DNA of 64,000 bases from NCBI RefSeq assembly GCF_034343125.1, contig NZ_CP139957.1, positions 1,854,001 to 1,918,000 of the forward strand. The letters are read 5' to 3'. Source of the DNA: Caldicellulosiruptor danielii. GTDB lineage: Bacteria; Bacillota; Thermoanaerobacteria; Caldicellulosiruptorales; Caldicellulosiruptoraceae. Each line of letters begins with the position of its first letter. Position 1 is the first letter of the stretch. The notes beneath the pieces are model-generated. The model did not search any database. It was not told where the DNA came from and saw only the letters and a program-made list of their open reading frames with translations. This document shows positions 8,701-20,733 of the stretch, piece after piece. The position numbers and the translations under genes are program-made.

Positions 8701-10751
8701 ACAGGTGTCGGCGTCGGTGTTGGTGTTGGCGTCGGTGTTGCTGTTACTGTTGGTGTCGGTATCGGGGTTGGAGTCGGTGTTGCTGTTGGAGTTGGCGTAG
8801 ATGTTGCAGTTGATGTTGGTGATGGAACTGATGTAGGCGTTGGGGTTTTTGTCGGGGTTAGCGACGGTGTAGCGGTTGGTTGTTGCCCATACCCTTCAAA
8901 ATATTGATATATGTTGTTCACATTAGTCTCATATCCTAAATAAAAACTTACGTGAGGTGGTTGATTATATGCAACGTTCTGCCATGCTATAGACACCCTA
9001 TATTGCCTGTTGTGCATAAGCGTAGGAATCTTATAATTTGTCAATGTAGTGGTTGTATATATCCTGATTGCATTGTTATCACTAGTCCTAAATATAACCT
9101 CTTCACGCCAATCTCCAAATATATCTGCACTCAGGCAGGGTGTTGCCTTTGTGCTGTTATTTGATGAACACCCACTTGCTGTAAATATTGTGTTTGTTCT
9201 ATTATTGTTATAATCCCATTTGTAAATATATGTTTTATCCAATAATTCTCTGCCTAAATCTCCGTCCCACCAAATTGAAAAGTTATATGGTGGTGTCGCA
9301 TTACTGATTACATTTCCCTTACAATCTCTAATACTTACCCCTGCTGCCCACACTTCTAACCCCTTATATCTCGGATCAACGTCTGCCGCCAATGCACGCC
9401 CACAATCTCCAGATGTCAAAACTCTCACCAATATCTGCCCAGTTCGCGCATCTCTTAAACTCGCTCCTGTGCTTCCTTCATGACACTGCCAAACTTCTAA
9501 TCCGGGTCTGTCTGGGTTAATATCTGTTACATGCATTGCATCCCCATGCCCTAATTTGGTTGAATATAACGGTGCTCCATTATCATCTACTGCCATCGCG
9601 CCGTATATTATTTCATCCTTACCATCATTGTCAACATCAGCTACACTCAAATTGTGGTTTCCTTGACCTTCGTAATCATCTCTATATCCATCTTTAATCT
9701 CTCCTGTGTCAAATTGCCATAACTTTGTTAAATCGCCATTTTGCCAATTCCAAGCAACTATATATGTCTTTGTGTAATATCCTCGGCACATAATAAGGCT
9801 AGGCCTCTTCCCATCCAAATAAGCTACTGCTGCTAAAAACCTGTCAACCCTGTTTCCATATGAATCGCCCCATGATGAAACATTTCCACGCGGCGGAATA
9901 TAATTAACTGTCTTTATTGCTCTTCCTGTCGCACCATCAAATACGGTCAAATATTCAGGACCTGATAAAACATAGCCAGACGAATTCCGCCAATCAGCAT
10001 TTGGATTTCCTATCACATTGCCTTGTCCGTCTATTGTTCCATCAGCTGTTTTACATGCAACTTCAGCTTTTCCGTCACCATCTAAATCATATACTATAAA
10101 TTGTGTATAATGTGCTCCTGCTCTTATATTTCTACCCAAATCAATTCTCCATAAGAATTTGCCATTTAATTTGTAAGCGTCTAAAAACACATTGCTTGTA
10201 TATCCAGATTGTGAGTTGTCCTTTGAATCACTTGGATCCCACTTCAGAACAATCTCATATTCCCCATCACCATCTAAATCGCCGACACTTGCATCATTTG
10301 GCGAATATGAAGCACCGAGTGGAGAATTCGCTGGTTTATTTAATCTTATTTCAATATAATTGCTATTAAGCACACTTACTTCTTCAGATTGTTCTACCTC
10401 TGCCCCATTTATCACTGCTCTTACATAATACCTCGAACTGGTTGTTCCATCAGTATCAACGTAGTTTGTGCTGTTCTGAATTGGTGCTTTAGTTATCTTT
10501 GCTCCATTTCTGTAAATATTAAATCCTATATTCGCTGGATCTGAACCAAACATTCTCCAACTTAAAAATACTCCGTTTGTCACTTTTATTGCAATTAATC
10601 CTCTATTTAACTTCTCAATTTGACTTCCCGTTGCCGCCATTGCTAAATTACTTTTGCTCACATTTATCTGCCCATTTAACAATATAACACTCATAAAAAA
10701 AATAATCGTTACAAAATATACATACTCGTTAAGCTTTTTCTTAGTTAACAT
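8223..10751 (-). CDS. rhamnogalacturonan lyase PL11-CBM3b
   Basis: An 842-residue secreted enzyme predicted to cleave the rhamnogalacturonan I backbone of pectin by beta-elimination. After a signal/anchor region (hydrophobic stretch ~14-32) comes the PL11 beta-propeller (~45-620), with repeated calcium-binding DxDGDGxx[10 protein letters not shown] elements (e.g. [30 protein letters not shown]). A Pro/Thr linker (~625-690) and one cellulose-binding CBM3b (~690-842) follow. I place the start at 10751 because GGAGGTGA sits five bases upstream; the longer frame would need a TTG without such a site. It is last in the pectinase cluster, 189 bases after PL3, with a hairpin between. The CBM3b is nearly identical in DNA to those of the GDL enzymes. 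Confidence 0.9.
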   Translation of the reverse strand: MLTKKKLNEYVYFVTIIFFMSVILLNGQINVSKSNLAMAATGSQIEKLNRGLIAIKVTNGVFLSWRMFGSDPANIGFNIYRNGAKITKAPIQNSTNYVDTDGTTSSRYYVRAVINGAEVEQSEEVSVLNSNYIEIRLNKPANSPLGASYSPNDASVGDLDGDGEYEIVLKWDPSDSKDNSQSGYTSNVFLDAYKLNGKFLWRIDLGRNIRAGAHYTQFIVYDLDGDGKAEVACKTADGTIDGQGNVIGNPNADWRNSSGYVLSGPEYLTVFDGATGRAIKTVNYIPPRGNVSSWGDSYGNRVDRFLAAVAYLDGKRPSLIMCRGYYTKTYIVAWNWQNGDLTKLWQFDTGEIKDGYRDDYEGQGNHNLSVADVDNDGKDEIIYGAMAVDDNGAPLYSTKLGHGDAMHVTDINPDRPGLEVWQCHEGSTGASLRDARTGQILVRVLTSGDCGRALAADVDPRYKGLEVWAAGVSIRDCKGNVISNATPPYNFSIWWDGDLGRELLDKTYIYKWDYNNNRTNTIFTASGCSSNNSTKATPCLSADIFGDWREEVIFRTSDNNAIRIYTTTTLTNYKIPTLMHNRQYRVSIAWQNVAYNQPPHVSFYLGYETNVNNIYQYFEGYGQQPTATPSLTPTKTPTPTSVPSPTSTATSTPTPTATPTPTPIPTPTVTATPTPTPTPTPTPVSTPATSGQIKVLYANKETNSTTNTIRPWLKVVNTGSSSIDLSRVTIRYWYTVDGDRAQSAISDWAQIGASNVTFKFVKLSSSVSGADYYLEIGFKSGAGQLQPGKDTGEIQIRFNKSDWSNYNQGNDWSWLQSMTSYGENVKVTAYIDGVLVWGQNPK

Positions 10752-10814
10752 TGAACTCACCTCCAAAACTTTTCTCCTTATCTTCAATTGTAATAACCTA
10801 CAAAAGACTCATCC

Positions 10815-10877
10815 AAAAAAAGTGGCGTGTGATGAATTTAAGGACTTCATATAAATATCGAATTCATCACACACACT
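10815..10877 (-). terminator. hairpin after the PL3 gene
   Basis: Twelve-base arms GTGTGATGAATT (10827-10838) and complement (10861-10872) surround a 22-base loop. On the minus strand a run of seven U follows five bases after the stem. It would end or attenuate the PL9/PL3 transcript before PL11. Confidence 0.55.
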
Positions 10878-10940
10878 CTTATCTACTTTTTTCCTTATTT
10901 TACTCACTAAAACGTCATCATTACTTTCTTAAATGAACAA

Positions 10941-12296
10941 TTAGTATTGATGTATCTGCGATTGGGACGGAAATTCAAATAATGTTTTACAATTATTTAC
11001 ATTCAAGTTATGATACCACAGTTCTGATACTGGACTATCAGATTTTGCAACACAGCTTTTTACATTGTTTAATGTTACATCTTCAAGATAAATAACTACT
11101 TTGAAAGTAGTACCACCATTTTGTCTTACAAGCTTCCCTATATTTGTAGCTGTAAAGTTTTTTACTTTGAATGTACACGGTGCATTAAGTTGGAACACCT
11201 TGTCAGCAGCTTCTTTTGCTGAACCACCAATAACTTCCACTACCCCTTCACCTTTTACAGTCAACGCATCCTCTCCAACATCTTCCCATACAACATTTTC
11301 AACCACATTGTCACCATAACAATGTACCCCGTCACAACCTGGCGCTCCAATTATTACATTTTTCAATTTTGCACCTTTTTCAAGTTTAAATATGGGTTTT
11401 TGATTTTCAGATTGACTTCCGTCACCCATTCCTTGAGCTATTATTTTTATTCCTTTACCGTCATATGTTTGACCGGATTTAACAATTATTGTATCTGTAA
11501 TAACTAAAACACCACCAGTATTTTGGGTTGGAGTAGGTGTTACTGTTGGAGTTTGCGTTGGTACTGGTGTGGAAGTTGGAGTAGGTGTTTCGGTTGGCGT
11601 TGGAGTCAACGTTGGTGTTGGCGTTGGTGTTGGTGTCACTGATGAAGTCGGTGTTGGTGCCGGAGTAGGTGCTGTACCACTCACACTTGAATTTACAATT
11701 ACATCATCAAATTCAGCAACACACCTGTCAGCTATTAAACCTGCTTTCCCTATTGCAATCGATGAATCACTTGCACTTAATACTTGACTCCCATTAACAT
11801 ATCCAATTAACTCGTTCCCACTTACCTCTAATTTTACATTATACCATGCATTCTGATTCAACGTAAATGACTTGGACGTCAGCGTACTCCACTTACTGTT
11901 TAATTTCTTCCCTATCTCTATCTTTGAACCCCTTAGCACCACCGCATAAAAGTTACCTGAGTTTTTATATCTCACTATCACTCCCGCACCTGAACTCGAA
12001 TCCTTCACATTTAATACCTTAACTTTCGCTTCAACTGCATAATTGCTCCAGTCAGATGAACCAGTATACGCTCTCGCCTCAGAACCTGTACTAGCCTGCT
12101 TTAAAACCTTGCTCCCATCTACTACTACTCTCCAGCTACCGTTCGATGTCGACCACCCATCCCTGTTGCCATCCTCAAAATCATCTGTCAAAAGCGTCGC
12201 TGCTTTTGCAACTTCATTATGCAAACTAATCCCTGTAAATAATGATATAACCATTATCAAACTGACCACAATAGATAAAATCTTCCTGTAACTCAT
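10941..12296 (-). CDS. CBM66-PL3 pectate lyase
   Basis: A 451-residue secreted lyase for pectate/polygalacturonate. Residues 1-32 are a signal peptide (cleavage after VAKAA) and ~33-205 a beta-sandwich I assign to CBM66. A short Pro/Thr linker follows. Residues ~265-451 are the compact PL3 beta-helix with [24 protein letters not shown] and KLVRQNGG motifs; the Asp/Glu residues bind calcium and the Arg/Lys act in elimination. The DNA from 11525 to the 5' end is identical to the matching part of the three PL9 genes upstream, so this is a chimera: the same signal, CBM66 and linker start with a different catalytic domain. Confidence 0.9.
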   Translation of the reverse strand: MSYRKILSIVVSLIMVISLFTGISLHNEVAKAATLLTDDFEDGNRDGWSTSNGSWRVVVDGSKVLKQASTGSEARAYTGSSDWSNYAVEAKVKVLNVKDSSSGAGVIVRYKNSGNFYAVVLRGSKIEIGKKLNSKWSTLTSKSFTLNQNAWYNVKLEVSGNELIGYVNGSQVLSASDSSIAIGKAGLIADRCVAEFDDVIVNSSVSGTAPTPAPTPTSSVTPTPTPTPTLTPTPTETPTPTSTPVPTQTPTVTPTPTQNTGGVLVITDTIIVKSGQTYDGKGIKIIAQGMGDGSQSENQKPIFKLEKGAKLKNVIIGAPGCDGVHCYGDNVVENVVWEDVGEDALTVKGEGVVEVIGGSAKEAADKVFQLNAPCTFKVKNFTATNIGKLVRQNGGTTFKVVIYLEDVTLNNVKSCVAKSDSPVSELWYHNLNVNNCKTLFEFPSQSQIHQY

Positions 12297-12333
12297 CTCC
12301 TAAACCCCCTTCTTATTTTATTCACAATTTTTT

Positions 12334-12394
12334 ATTACCCTCCCCCTCCGCTTGACTTATCTACTTTCTATTTTCAAGCGGAGAGGGTGGGGTA
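12334..12394 (-). promoter_or_regulatory. GC-rich intercistronic hairpin between PL9 copy 3 and PL3
   Basis: About 20-base arms (CCCTCCCCCTCCGCTTGA and near-complement) with a ~19-base loop. There is no U-tract on the minus strand, so it more likely protects or punctuates mRNA ends than terminates. Exact copies lie at 14407-14467 and 16480-16540. Confidence 0.6.
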
Positions 12395-12395
12395 A

Positions 12396-14369
12396 TTACC
12401 TTGCTCCTATTCCCTCCAAACCACTTCCAGGCTTGGGTTTTAAAAAGTCTCCTAAATTTAAACTTCCATCACTATTCCTTGTTATGGTTGGTGTTAAGCT
12501 GTAAAAGTCATTATCTGTTACCAGCTGACCATTTGGCTTTACCGCTTGTCTATTACTCCACAAAACACAATTAATTACCGTTCCGCTGACTAAATCACTC
12601 GATGCACTTTCTTTGTATGATAAGCAATTCTTCAGCACGTGCGTACCTTCTTCAAAATAGAAGTTTCTACCACTTACCTTTAAGCCGTTGTTATAACCTG
12701 TACAATTTTCTACCGTTATGCTACCGGGATTGCTATTATAAGTAAAGCCATGTTTATTGTTGTTAAACGCAATACATCTTCGCACTGTATGATTGACCTT
12801 TATATTACTGCCTCCTAGTTTAAAACCATTTCCATCACTGCTGGATGTAGCACTTCCATTTGATGTTTGTCCGTGACCAAATGCCACACAATCCTCAATT
12901 AATACTTCTCCAATAGCTCCTGTCTCACTTTTCGTGTACAAATCCCAGCCATCATCGACATTGAAGTATGCTACACAACCTTTGAATACATTTCCTGGAC
13001 CTGCTGTTAATTTGCATGCAAAACCATCTGCATCTTCGCCGTTATCTGGATCCATATTGTCATGTGATGTACAATTCAAAATTAAATTATAACTAGGCCA
13101 CTCATCTTTGGTTGCAGAACTTATATACCTGCTTATCTGCAAACCTGAATCTCTGTTATGATGAATTTCACACTGTTCAATTATGTTGTAACTACCACCA
13201 ACGAAGATTCCATTGTCCGCAGCTCCCATTACTTCTAACCCTTTTATATGCCAGTAGCTTCCGTTAATTTGTAAACCTCTTGGATTTGAGTCTACATTTC
13301 CATACGGTTGAGATGAAAAGTCTAATATTGGTCTTTCATTTGGAAACGCATATATGCATTTTCTTGCACTGCTTGTGCCATTATTATTTCTTTCGATTGT
13401 AATCTGCACAGAATACTTATACGTCCCACCTCTCATATAGATTACCTGTCCGGGTTTTACAATCGTGATTGCCTTTTCTAATGTAGTAGGTTTATCAATG
13501 GTACCAGGATTATCTGGGCTTCCTCCTGGCGCCACATAAATAGCATTCTCACCAGGAACAGGAGTCGGTGCAGGGGTTGGAACTGTAGTTGGAGTTGGGG
13601 TTGGAGTAGGTGTTACTGTTGGAGTTTGCGTTGGTACTGGTGTGGAAGTTGGAGTAGGTGTTTCGGTTGGCGTTGGAGTCAACGTTGGTGTTGGCGTTGG
13701 TGTTGGTGTCACTGATGAAGTCGGTGTTGGTGCCGGAGTAGGTGCTGTACCACTCACACTTGAATTTACAATTACATCATCAAATTCAGCAACACACCTG
13801 TCAGCTATTAAACCTGCTTTCCCTATTGCAATCGATGAATCACTTGCACTTAATACTTGACTCCCATTAACATATCCAATTAACTCGTTCCCACTTACCT
13901 CTAATTTTACATTATACCATGCATTCTGATTCAACGTAAATGACTTGGACGTCAGCGTACTCCACTTACTGTTTAATTTCTTCCCTATCTCTATCTTTGA
14001 ACCCCTTAGCACCACCGCATAAAAGTTACCTGAGTTTTTATATCTCACTATCACTCCCGCACCTGAACTCGAATCCTTCACATTTAATACCTTAACTTTC
14101 GCTTCAACTGCATAATTGCTCCAGTCAGATGAACCAGTATACGCTCTCGCCTCAGAACCTGTACTAGCCTGCTTTAAAACCTTGCTCCCATCTACTACTA
14201 CTCTCCAGCTACCGTTCGATGTCGACCACCCATCCCTGTTGCCATCCTCAAAATCATCTGTCAAAAGCGTCGCTGCTTTTGCAACTTCATTATGCAAACT
14301 AATCCCTGTAAATAATGATATAACCATTATCAAACTGACCACAATAGATAAAATCTTCCTGTAACTCAT
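12396..14369 (-). CDS. CBM66-PL9 pectate lyase, tandem copy 3
   Basis: A 657-residue secreted lyase, identical in protein and DNA to the two genes upstream. Signal peptide 1-32, CBM66 ~33-205, Pro/Thr linker ~207-275, PL9 right-handed beta-helix ~276-657. [17 protein letters not shown] and [13 protein letters not shown] carry the clustered calcium-binding aspartates typical of PL9, and DGNGFKLGG holds a conserved Lys that is a candidate catalytic base. It cleaves pectate/polygalacturonan by beta-elimination. It lies 99 bases before PL3, with an intercistronic hairpin. The ribosome-binding leader is AGGGGGTTTAGGAG directly before ATG. Confidence 0.9.
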   Translation of the reverse strand: MSYRKILSIVVSLIMVISLFTGISLHNEVAKAATLLTDDFEDGNRDGWSTSNGSWRVVVDGSKVLKQASTGSEARAYTGSSDWSNYAVEAKVKVLNVKDSSSGAGVIVRYKNSGNFYAVVLRGSKIEIGKKLNSKWSTLTSKSFTLNQNAWYNVKLEVSGNELIGYVNGSQVLSASDSSIAIGKAGLIADRCVAEFDDVIVNSSVSGTAPTPAPTPTSSVTPTPTPTPTLTPTPTETPTPTSTPVPTQTPTVTPTPTPTPTTVPTPAPTPVPGENAIYVAPGGSPDNPGTIDKPTTLEKAITIVKPGQVIYMRGGTYKYSVQITIERNNNGTSSARKCIYAFPNERPILDFSSQPYGNVDSNPRGLQINGSYWHIKGLEVMGAADNGIFVGGSYNIIEQCEIHHNRDSGLQISRYISSATKDEWPSYNLILNCTSHDNMDPDNGEDADGFACKLTAGPGNVFKGCVAYFNVDDGWDLYTKSETGAIGEVLIEDCVAFGHGQTSNGSATSSSDGNGFKLGGSNIKVNHTVRRCIAFNNNKHGFTYNSNPGSITVENCTGYNNGLKVSGRNFYFEEGTHVLKNCLSYKESASSDLVSGTVINCVLWSNRQAVKPNGQLVTDNDFYSLTPTITRNSDGSLNLGDFLKPKPGSGLEGIGAR

Positions 14370-14468
14370 CTCCTAAACCCCCTTCTTATTTTATTCACAA
14401 TTTTTTATTACCCTCCCCCTCCGCTTGACTTATCTACTTTCTATTTTCAAGCGGAGAGGGTGGGGTAA

Positions 14469-16442
14469 TTACCTTGCTCCTATTCCCTCCAAACCACTTC
14501 CAGGCTTGGGTTTTAAAAAGTCTCCTAAATTTAAACTTCCATCACTATTCCTTGTTATGGTTGGTGTTAAGCTGTAAAAGTCATTATCTGTTACCAGCTG
14601 ACCATTTGGCTTTACCGCTTGTCTATTACTCCACAAAACACAATTAATTACCGTTCCGCTGACTAAATCACTCGATGCACTTTCTTTGTATGATAAGCAA
14701 TTCTTCAGCACGTGCGTACCTTCTTCAAAATAGAAGTTTCTACCACTTACCTTTAAGCCGTTGTTATAACCTGTACAATTTTCTACCGTTATGCTACCGG
14801 GATTGCTATTATAAGTAAAGCCATGTTTATTGTTGTTAAACGCAATACATCTTCGCACTGTATGATTGACCTTTATATTACTGCCTCCTAGTTTAAAACC
14901 ATTTCCATCACTGCTGGATGTAGCACTTCCATTTGATGTTTGTCCGTGACCAAATGCCACACAATCCTCAATTAATACTTCTCCAATAGCTCCTGTCTCA
15001 CTTTTCGTGTACAAATCCCAGCCATCATCGACATTGAAGTATGCTACACAACCTTTGAATACATTTCCTGGACCTGCTGTTAATTTGCATGCAAAACCAT
15101 CTGCATCTTCGCCGTTATCTGGATCCATATTGTCATGTGATGTACAATTCAAAATTAAATTATAACTAGGCCACTCATCTTTGGTTGCAGAACTTATATA
15201 CCTGCTTATCTGCAAACCTGAATCTCTGTTATGATGAATTTCACACTGTTCAATTATGTTGTAACTACCACCAACGAAGATTCCATTGTCCGCAGCTCCC
15301 ATTACTTCTAACCCTTTTATATGCCAGTAGCTTCCGTTAATTTGTAAACCTCTTGGATTTGAGTCTACATTTCCATACGGTTGAGATGAAAAGTCTAATA
15401 TTGGTCTTTCATTTGGAAACGCATATATGCATTTTCTTGCACTGCTTGTGCCATTATTATTTCTTTCGATTGTAATCTGCACAGAATACTTATACGTCCC
15501 ACCTCTCATATAGATTACCTGTCCGGGTTTTACAATCGTGATTGCCTTTTCTAATGTAGTAGGTTTATCAATGGTACCAGGATTATCTGGGCTTCCTCCT
15601 GGCGCCACATAAATAGCATTCTCACCAGGAACAGGAGTCGGTGCAGGGGTTGGAACTGTAGTTGGAGTTGGGGTTGGAGTAGGTGTTACTGTTGGAGTTT
15701 GCGTTGGTACTGGTGTGGAAGTTGGAGTAGGTGTTTCGGTTGGCGTTGGAGTCAACGTTGGTGTTGGCGTTGGTGTTGGTGTCACTGATGAAGTCGGTGT
15801 TGGTGCCGGAGTAGGTGCTGTACCACTCACACTTGAATTTACAATTACATCATCAAATTCAGCAACACACCTGTCAGCTATTAAACCTGCTTTCCCTATT
15901 GCAATCGATGAATCACTTGCACTTAATACTTGACTCCCATTAACATATCCAATTAACTCGTTCCCACTTACCTCTAATTTTACATTATACCATGCATTCT
16001 GATTCAACGTAAATGACTTGGACGTCAGCGTACTCCACTTACTGTTTAATTTCTTCCCTATCTCTATCTTTGAACCCCTTAGCACCACCGCATAAAAGTT
16101 ACCTGAGTTTTTATATCTCACTATCACTCCCGCACCTGAACTCGAATCCTTCACATTTAATACCTTAACTTTCGCTTCAACTGCATAATTGCTCCAGTCA
16201 GATGAACCAGTATACGCTCTCGCCTCAGAACCTGTACTAGCCTGCTTTAAAACCTTGCTCCCATCTACTACTACTCTCCAGCTACCGTTCGATGTCGACC
16301 ACCCATCCCTGTTGCCATCCTCAAAATCATCTGTCAAAAGCGTCGCTGCTTTTGCAACTTCATTATGCAAACTAATCCCTGTAAATAATGATATAACCAT
16401 TATCAAACTGACCACAATAGATAAAATCTTCCTGTAACTCAT
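14469..16442 (-). CDS. CBM66-PL9 pectate lyase, tandem copy 2
   Basis: The middle copy of the 2073-base repeat. The product is indistinguishable from copies 1 and 3 (657 residues: signal, CBM66, linker, PL9 with DGEDADGF and VDDGWD calcium sites). The 99-base spacers on both sides are identical too, so each copy carries its own ribosome-binding site and 3' hairpin. I see no separate promoter inside the unit, so copies 2 and 3 probably depend on transcription from upstream of copy 1. The effect would be a gene-dosage increase within a single transcript. Confidence 0.9.
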   Translation of the reverse strand: MSYRKILSIVVSLIMVISLFTGISLHNEVAKAATLLTDDFEDGNRDGWSTSNGSWRVVVDGSKVLKQASTGSEARAYTGSSDWSNYAVEAKVKVLNVKDSSSGAGVIVRYKNSGNFYAVVLRGSKIEIGKKLNSKWSTLTSKSFTLNQNAWYNVKLEVSGNELIGYVNGSQVLSASDSSIAIGKAGLIADRCVAEFDDVIVNSSVSGTAPTPAPTPTSSVTPTPTPTPTLTPTPTETPTPTSTPVPTQTPTVTPTPTPTPTTVPTPAPTPVPGENAIYVAPGGSPDNPGTIDKPTTLEKAITIVKPGQVIYMRGGTYKYSVQITIERNNNGTSSARKCIYAFPNERPILDFSSQPYGNVDSNPRGLQINGSYWHIKGLEVMGAADNGIFVGGSYNIIEQCEIHHNRDSGLQISRYISSATKDEWPSYNLILNCTSHDNMDPDNGEDADGFACKLTAGPGNVFKGCVAYFNVDDGWDLYTKSETGAIGEVLIEDCVAFGHGQTSNGSATSSSDGNGFKLGGSNIKVNHTVRRCIAFNNNKHGFTYNSNPGSITVENCTGYNNGLKVSGRNFYFEEGTHVLKNCLSYKESASSDLVSGTVINCVLWSNRQAVKPNGQLVTDNDFYSLTPTITRNSDGSLNLGDFLKPKPGSGLEGIGAR

Positions 16443-16541
16443 CTCCTAAACCCCCTTCTTATTTTATTCACAATTTTTTATTACCCTCCCCCTCCGCTTG
16501 ACTTATCTACTTTCTATTTTCAAGCGGAGAGGGTGGGGTAA

Positions 16542-18515
16542 TTACCTTGCTCCTATTCCCTCCAAACCACTTCCAGGCTTGGGTTTTAAAAAGTCTCCTA
16601 AATTTAAACTTCCATCACTATTCCTTGTTATGGTTGGTGTTAAGCTGTAAAAGTCATTATCTGTTACCAGCTGACCATTTGGCTTTACCGCTTGTCTATT
16701 ACTCCACAAAACACAATTAATTACCGTTCCGCTGACTAAATCACTCGATGCACTTTCTTTGTATGATAAGCAATTCTTCAGCACGTGCGTACCTTCTTCA
16801 AAATAGAAGTTTCTACCACTTACCTTTAAGCCGTTGTTATAACCTGTACAATTTTCTACCGTTATGCTACCGGGATTGCTATTATAAGTAAAGCCATGTT
16901 TATTGTTGTTAAACGCAATACATCTTCGCACTGTATGATTGACCTTTATATTACTGCCTCCTAGTTTAAAACCATTTCCATCACTGCTGGATGTAGCACT
17001 TCCATTTGATGTTTGTCCGTGACCAAATGCCACACAATCCTCAATTAATACTTCTCCAATAGCTCCTGTCTCACTTTTCGTGTACAAATCCCAGCCATCA
17101 TCGACATTGAAGTATGCTACACAACCTTTGAATACATTTCCTGGACCTGCTGTTAATTTGCATGCAAAACCATCTGCATCTTCGCCGTTATCTGGATCCA
17201 TATTGTCATGTGATGTACAATTCAAAATTAAATTATAACTAGGCCACTCATCTTTGGTTGCAGAACTTATATACCTGCTTATCTGCAAACCTGAATCTCT
17301 GTTATGATGAATTTCACACTGTTCAATTATGTTGTAACTACCACCAACGAAGATTCCATTGTCCGCAGCTCCCATTACTTCTAACCCTTTTATATGCCAG
17401 TAGCTTCCGTTAATTTGTAAACCTCTTGGATTTGAGTCTACATTTCCATACGGTTGAGATGAAAAGTCTAATATTGGTCTTTCATTTGGAAACGCATATA
17501 TGCATTTTCTTGCACTGCTTGTGCCATTATTATTTCTTTCGATTGTAATCTGCACAGAATACTTATACGTCCCACCTCTCATATAGATTACCTGTCCGGG
17601 TTTTACAATCGTGATTGCCTTTTCTAATGTAGTAGGTTTATCAATGGTACCAGGATTATCTGGGCTTCCTCCTGGCGCCACATAAATAGCATTCTCACCA
17701 GGAACAGGAGTCGGTGCAGGGGTTGGAACTGTAGTTGGAGTTGGGGTTGGAGTAGGTGTTACTGTTGGAGTTTGCGTTGGTACTGGTGTGGAAGTTGGAG
17801 TAGGTGTTTCGGTTGGCGTTGGAGTCAACGTTGGTGTTGGCGTTGGTGTTGGTGTCACTGATGAAGTCGGTGTTGGTGCCGGAGTAGGTGCTGTACCACT
17901 CACACTTGAATTTACAATTACATCATCAAATTCAGCAACACACCTGTCAGCTATTAAACCTGCTTTCCCTATTGCAATCGATGAATCACTTGCACTTAAT
18001 ACTTGACTCCCATTAACATATCCAATTAACTCGTTCCCACTTACCTCTAATTTTACATTATACCATGCATTCTGATTCAACGTAAATGACTTGGACGTCA
18101 GCGTACTCCACTTACTGTTTAATTTCTTCCCTATCTCTATCTTTGAACCCCTTAGCACCACCGCATAAAAGTTACCTGAGTTTTTATATCTCACTATCAC
18201 TCCCGCACCTGAACTCGAATCCTTCACATTTAATACCTTAACTTTCGCTTCAACTGCATAATTGCTCCAGTCAGATGAACCAGTATACGCTCTCGCCTCA
18301 GAACCTGTACTAGCCTGCTTTAAAACCTTGCTCCCATCTACTACTACTCTCCAGCTACCGTTCGATGTCGACCACCCATCCCTGTTGCCATCCTCAAAAT
18401 CATCTGTCAAAAGCGTCGCTGCTTTTGCAACTTCATTATGCAAACTAATCCCTGTAAATAATGATATAACCATTATCAAACTGACCACAATAGATAAAAT
18501 CTTCCTGTAACTCAT
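16542..18515 (-). CDS. CBM66-PL9 pectate lyase, tandem copy 1 (first in transcription)
   Basis: The first of the three identical PL9 genes and probably first of the pectinase transcript (PL9 x3, PL3, PL11). Protein as in the other copies: signal peptide, CBM66, Pro/Thr linker, PL9 beta-helix. The leader differs from the other copies beyond 18538: instead of the preceding gene's spacer it runs into the end of an IS element. A TATAAC and a TTGAGC lie 18 bases apart near 18541-18570 on the minus strand, with the possible -35 inside the IS end. The native promoter may therefore have been replaced or altered by the insertion. Confidence 0.9.
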   Translation of the reverse strand: MSYRKILSIVVSLIMVISLFTGISLHNEVAKAATLLTDDFEDGNRDGWSTSNGSWRVVVDGSKVLKQASTGSEARAYTGSSDWSNYAVEAKVKVLNVKDSSSGAGVIVRYKNSGNFYAVVLRGSKIEIGKKLNSKWSTLTSKSFTLNQNAWYNVKLEVSGNELIGYVNGSQVLSASDSSIAIGKAGLIADRCVAEFDDVIVNSSVSGTAPTPAPTPTSSVTPTPTPTPTLTPTPTETPTPTSTPVPTQTPTVTPTPTPTPTTVPTPAPTPVPGENAIYVAPGGSPDNPGTIDKPTTLEKAITIVKPGQVIYMRGGTYKYSVQITIERNNNGTSSARKCIYAFPNERPILDFSSQPYGNVDSNPRGLQINGSYWHIKGLEVMGAADNGIFVGGSYNIIEQCEIHHNRDSGLQISRYISSATKDEWPSYNLILNCTSHDNMDPDNGEDADGFACKLTAGPGNVFKGCVAYFNVDDGWDLYTKSETGAIGEVLIEDCVAFGHGQTSNGSATSSSDGNGFKLGGSNIKVNHTVRRCIAFNNNKHGFTYNSNPGSITVENCTGYNNGLKVSGRNFYFEEGTHVLKNCLSYKESASSDLVSGTVINCVLWSNRQAVKPNGQLVTDNDFYSLTPTITRNSDGSLNLGDFLKPKPGSGLEGIGAR

Positions 18516-18611
18516 CTCCTAAACCCCCTTCTTATTTTGTTATAATAGCCTTTTGCAAAAACGCTCAAGATGAGCGTTATCAAGCTCTTCAAAACTTTTA
18601 AAAAAGTCTTC

Positions 18612-18673
18612 CTTCCTCCTCATAGATAGTGTAAAATTTATCTATATAAAACATACTTTCTATGAGGAGGAAG
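18612..18673 (+). promoter_or_regulatory. hairpin that would sequester the transposase ribosome-binding site
   Basis: Perfect 15-base arms: CTTCCTCCTCATAGA (18612-18626) pairs with TCTATGAGGAGGAAG (18659-18673). The second arm contains the AGGAGG six bases before the transposase ATG. The 32-base AT-rich loop could hold the element's own -10. Only transcripts entering from outside would contain both arms, so this looks like a read-through protection device as known for other IS elements. Confidence 0.6.
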
Positions 18674-18678
18674 ATAAA

Positions 18679-20120
18679 ATGTTCAAAAGCCAAAACAAAC
18701 AACTATCCTTCTTAGAACTCTATGAGCACGTTAAAAACGTTGCTCTCGACAACCCACACACTTTGCTCGGCTTTTTCAGCAATTTCATTGATTTAAACCA
18801 GTTCATACCTACATCCTTCTTCAAAACTTACTACAAATACTTCGGAAGACAAAGAGATTTCTCTTTGCAATCTATGCTCTGCGCTTTCTGCGTCCAAAAT
18901 ATCCTCAAACTCCCTACATTAACTCAGTTGCGCGCTATCTTACTCAACTCTTACGAACTCAGAATCTTTTGCAACTTCAATAAAATACCTTCTATCTCTA
19001 CCTTCTCAAGATTCAGAAAAATATTTTGCCTTAATATTGAAAATCTTTTCTACAATATCGCAAACTATGCTCAAAAAATCGCCCTTAGAATAAACCCTGA
19101 CCTTGCTTCTACTATCATCTTCGACACTACCGCTTTAGAACCCAAGGTCAAAGAAAATAACCCTAAATTCATTCAAGCACAACTTAAAAAAACTAAGTCA
19201 CAAAACCCTGACCTACAATCTCATCTTGTCTATTCTCTTACATATTCTAACCTCCCTCAAACTGCTTCTGCTTCCCCATATATCGTCCGCATGCTCTTAA
19301 GCGGCCATTTCTGCTATGGCCATAAATTCTCTATTCTCACCAATGGCTTTGGCATCCCTCTCGTAATCTCACCTACTTTTACTTTTTCGTCAGATGACAC
19401 ATCTGACCCAACCTGCGCTAAAGCTATCTCCGATTCAAAAGCTCTTATCCCTGCTTTGATTACTTTGAATAAAAACTTTCAAAACTCTTTCTCAACCTTC
19501 ATCGCTGATAGCGCTTCTTTACTCATATGCAATCTACTCTACTTTAATCAATAACTTTAAATTCTTCTTATGCTATTATCCCTATAAACTATAGATGCTC
19601 AAAATCAAATTCAACCTCGCCTACTTCCGACCCAAATATCTCTATATCGCCAGAAGGTGTGCCTTTTTGTAATAAGCTTAACAAACCTTTTATCCGTGAA
19701 GGCTTTTGTAATGGCAAAAACGCTTGCTACGTATCAAGTGGCGTTGTCCCTGTTCTCAAATTAAAGATGGTAAACGCTTTTGCAACTGCCCGCATCCCTG
19801 TACTTCTTCTAAGTCAGGTAGGATGTTTTATACCTACCCAGACTCTGACCTGCGCAACTTCCCTGGCATAGACAGAAATTCTAAAGAATTTGAGCAGCTC
19901 TACAAATCAAGAGTTACTACAGAAGCAAACTATCTTCCAGCTAAAATCTTTCCTCGGCTATGATACATTATTCTCCTATGACACAACTTCACTTTTTTCT
20001 GACCTCTTGCTCTCTGCTATCTGTATGCTTTTGATTTTTATTCTCTCTTACTTTATCTTAACATCTCACAAAAACATTACTTACAAAAAACTTCAAAAAC
20101 TTAAAAAACTTATAGCGTAA
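18679..20120 (+). pseudogene. IS4/IS1182-like DDE transposase, frameshifted
   Basis: The first 291 codons (18679-19554) read from an ATG with AGGAGG. They give an N-terminal DUF772-like helical domain (FIPTSFFKTYYKYFGRQRDFS, STFSRFRK) and the start of the catalytic domain (TIIFDTTALEP with the first Asp, STFIADSA with a second). After a stop at 19554 the sequence continues in other frames: a Cys-rich segment around 19724-19860 (FCNCPHPC, CRCP-like), then NYLPAKIF/TTEANYL and a hydrophobic C-terminus to 20120. At least two frame disruptions are needed, so the transposase is inactive as read. Family assignment is by general resemblance only. Confidence 0.7.
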
Positions 20121-20733
20121 GCCTAACTTCAGCTTCTAACAAATTCCTTTTTGCTTATTCTGCGTAAACTTTCTTCTTCATCTAAAAGCCCTTTAGCAAT
20201 CAAATTCAGAAGGGCTTAAGATAATTTTGCCTTTTTTGAATTTGGTATCACTTACCATTTGTCTGGTATATGCTTTTATTGTTTGCAATGCTATACAATG
20301 GCATCTGTAAATACTCTTACCTATCATCTGCCTTGTTCTTTATTACTTCATTTCCATTTTATTGCTCACATTTTCATCTATTTTGCAAACGCCTAATTTT
20401 TTTATAATTGTTCACAGTCTGCATCAAAAAATTTGTTGAAAATGGTTCTTTAACTGTCACTCAAAAAAGTGTGCTATCAAATTCATCCCTCCCTTGGTGT
20501 ATTGTTATCTTATTCTTTTGAATCTCCAGATGGAGTAGAAATATTCTCTTTTGCCCCTCTACTCCCCTGTTAGCATAAATATAATAATTTGAATTCTTTG
20601 TTTCAAGGGACACTTTTTTAGTTTTATAATATGGTTAAACAATGTTTGTTTAACTAATTTGTTTATTTTTAATAAAGAAAATTTTAATGTGATAGGATTT
20701 TATTAAGGTATGTTTAAATACACATATGGTCCT
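20121..20733. other. gene-free region behind the IS
   Basis: It holds the 20186-20217 inverted repeat (8-base arms) and AT-rich, decayed-looking DNA. Near 20383 TTTTGCAAACGCC resembles the IS left-end sequence in direct orientation, but the match is short. I see no gene here and no clear terminator for the AraC-type gene that ends at 20734. Confidence 0.4.

Larger units (their letters stand above)
11525..18538. repeat. 2073-bp tandem repeat, about 3.4 copies
   Basis: Gene starts at 12296, 14369, 16442 and 18515 are exactly 2073 bases apart, and I see no base differences between copies. Three full units each hold one CBM66-PL9 gene and its 99-base 3' spacer. The partial fourth unit is the 5' half of the PL3 gene. 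Identity stops at 11525 inside the Pro/Thr linker of PL3, where the domain changes, and at 18538 in the leader of the first PL9 gene, where the IS-linked sequence begins. An origin by unequal crossing-over between the shared 5' halves is inference. Confidence 0.93.
18548..20220 (+). mobile_element. degraded DDE-transposase insertion sequence
   Basis: The left end is placed near 18548 because the next ~25 bases (TTGCAAAAACGCTCA, short hairpin CGCTCA..TGAGCG) recur at 61951 beside another minus-strand gene, with homologous but decayed transposase sequence behind it. The right end is uncertain. After the transposase an inverted repeat AAGCCCTT/AAGGGCTT (20186-20217) may mark its terminator. I found no convincing terminal inverted repeat or target-site duplication. 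Confidence 0.6.

Noticed and set aside
11000-18515. Dismissing the PL9 triplication as an assembly error
   Set aside because: Cannot be excluded by eye, but the clean join to the shared PL3 half gives a biological mechanism, so it is kept as a finding with a stated test.
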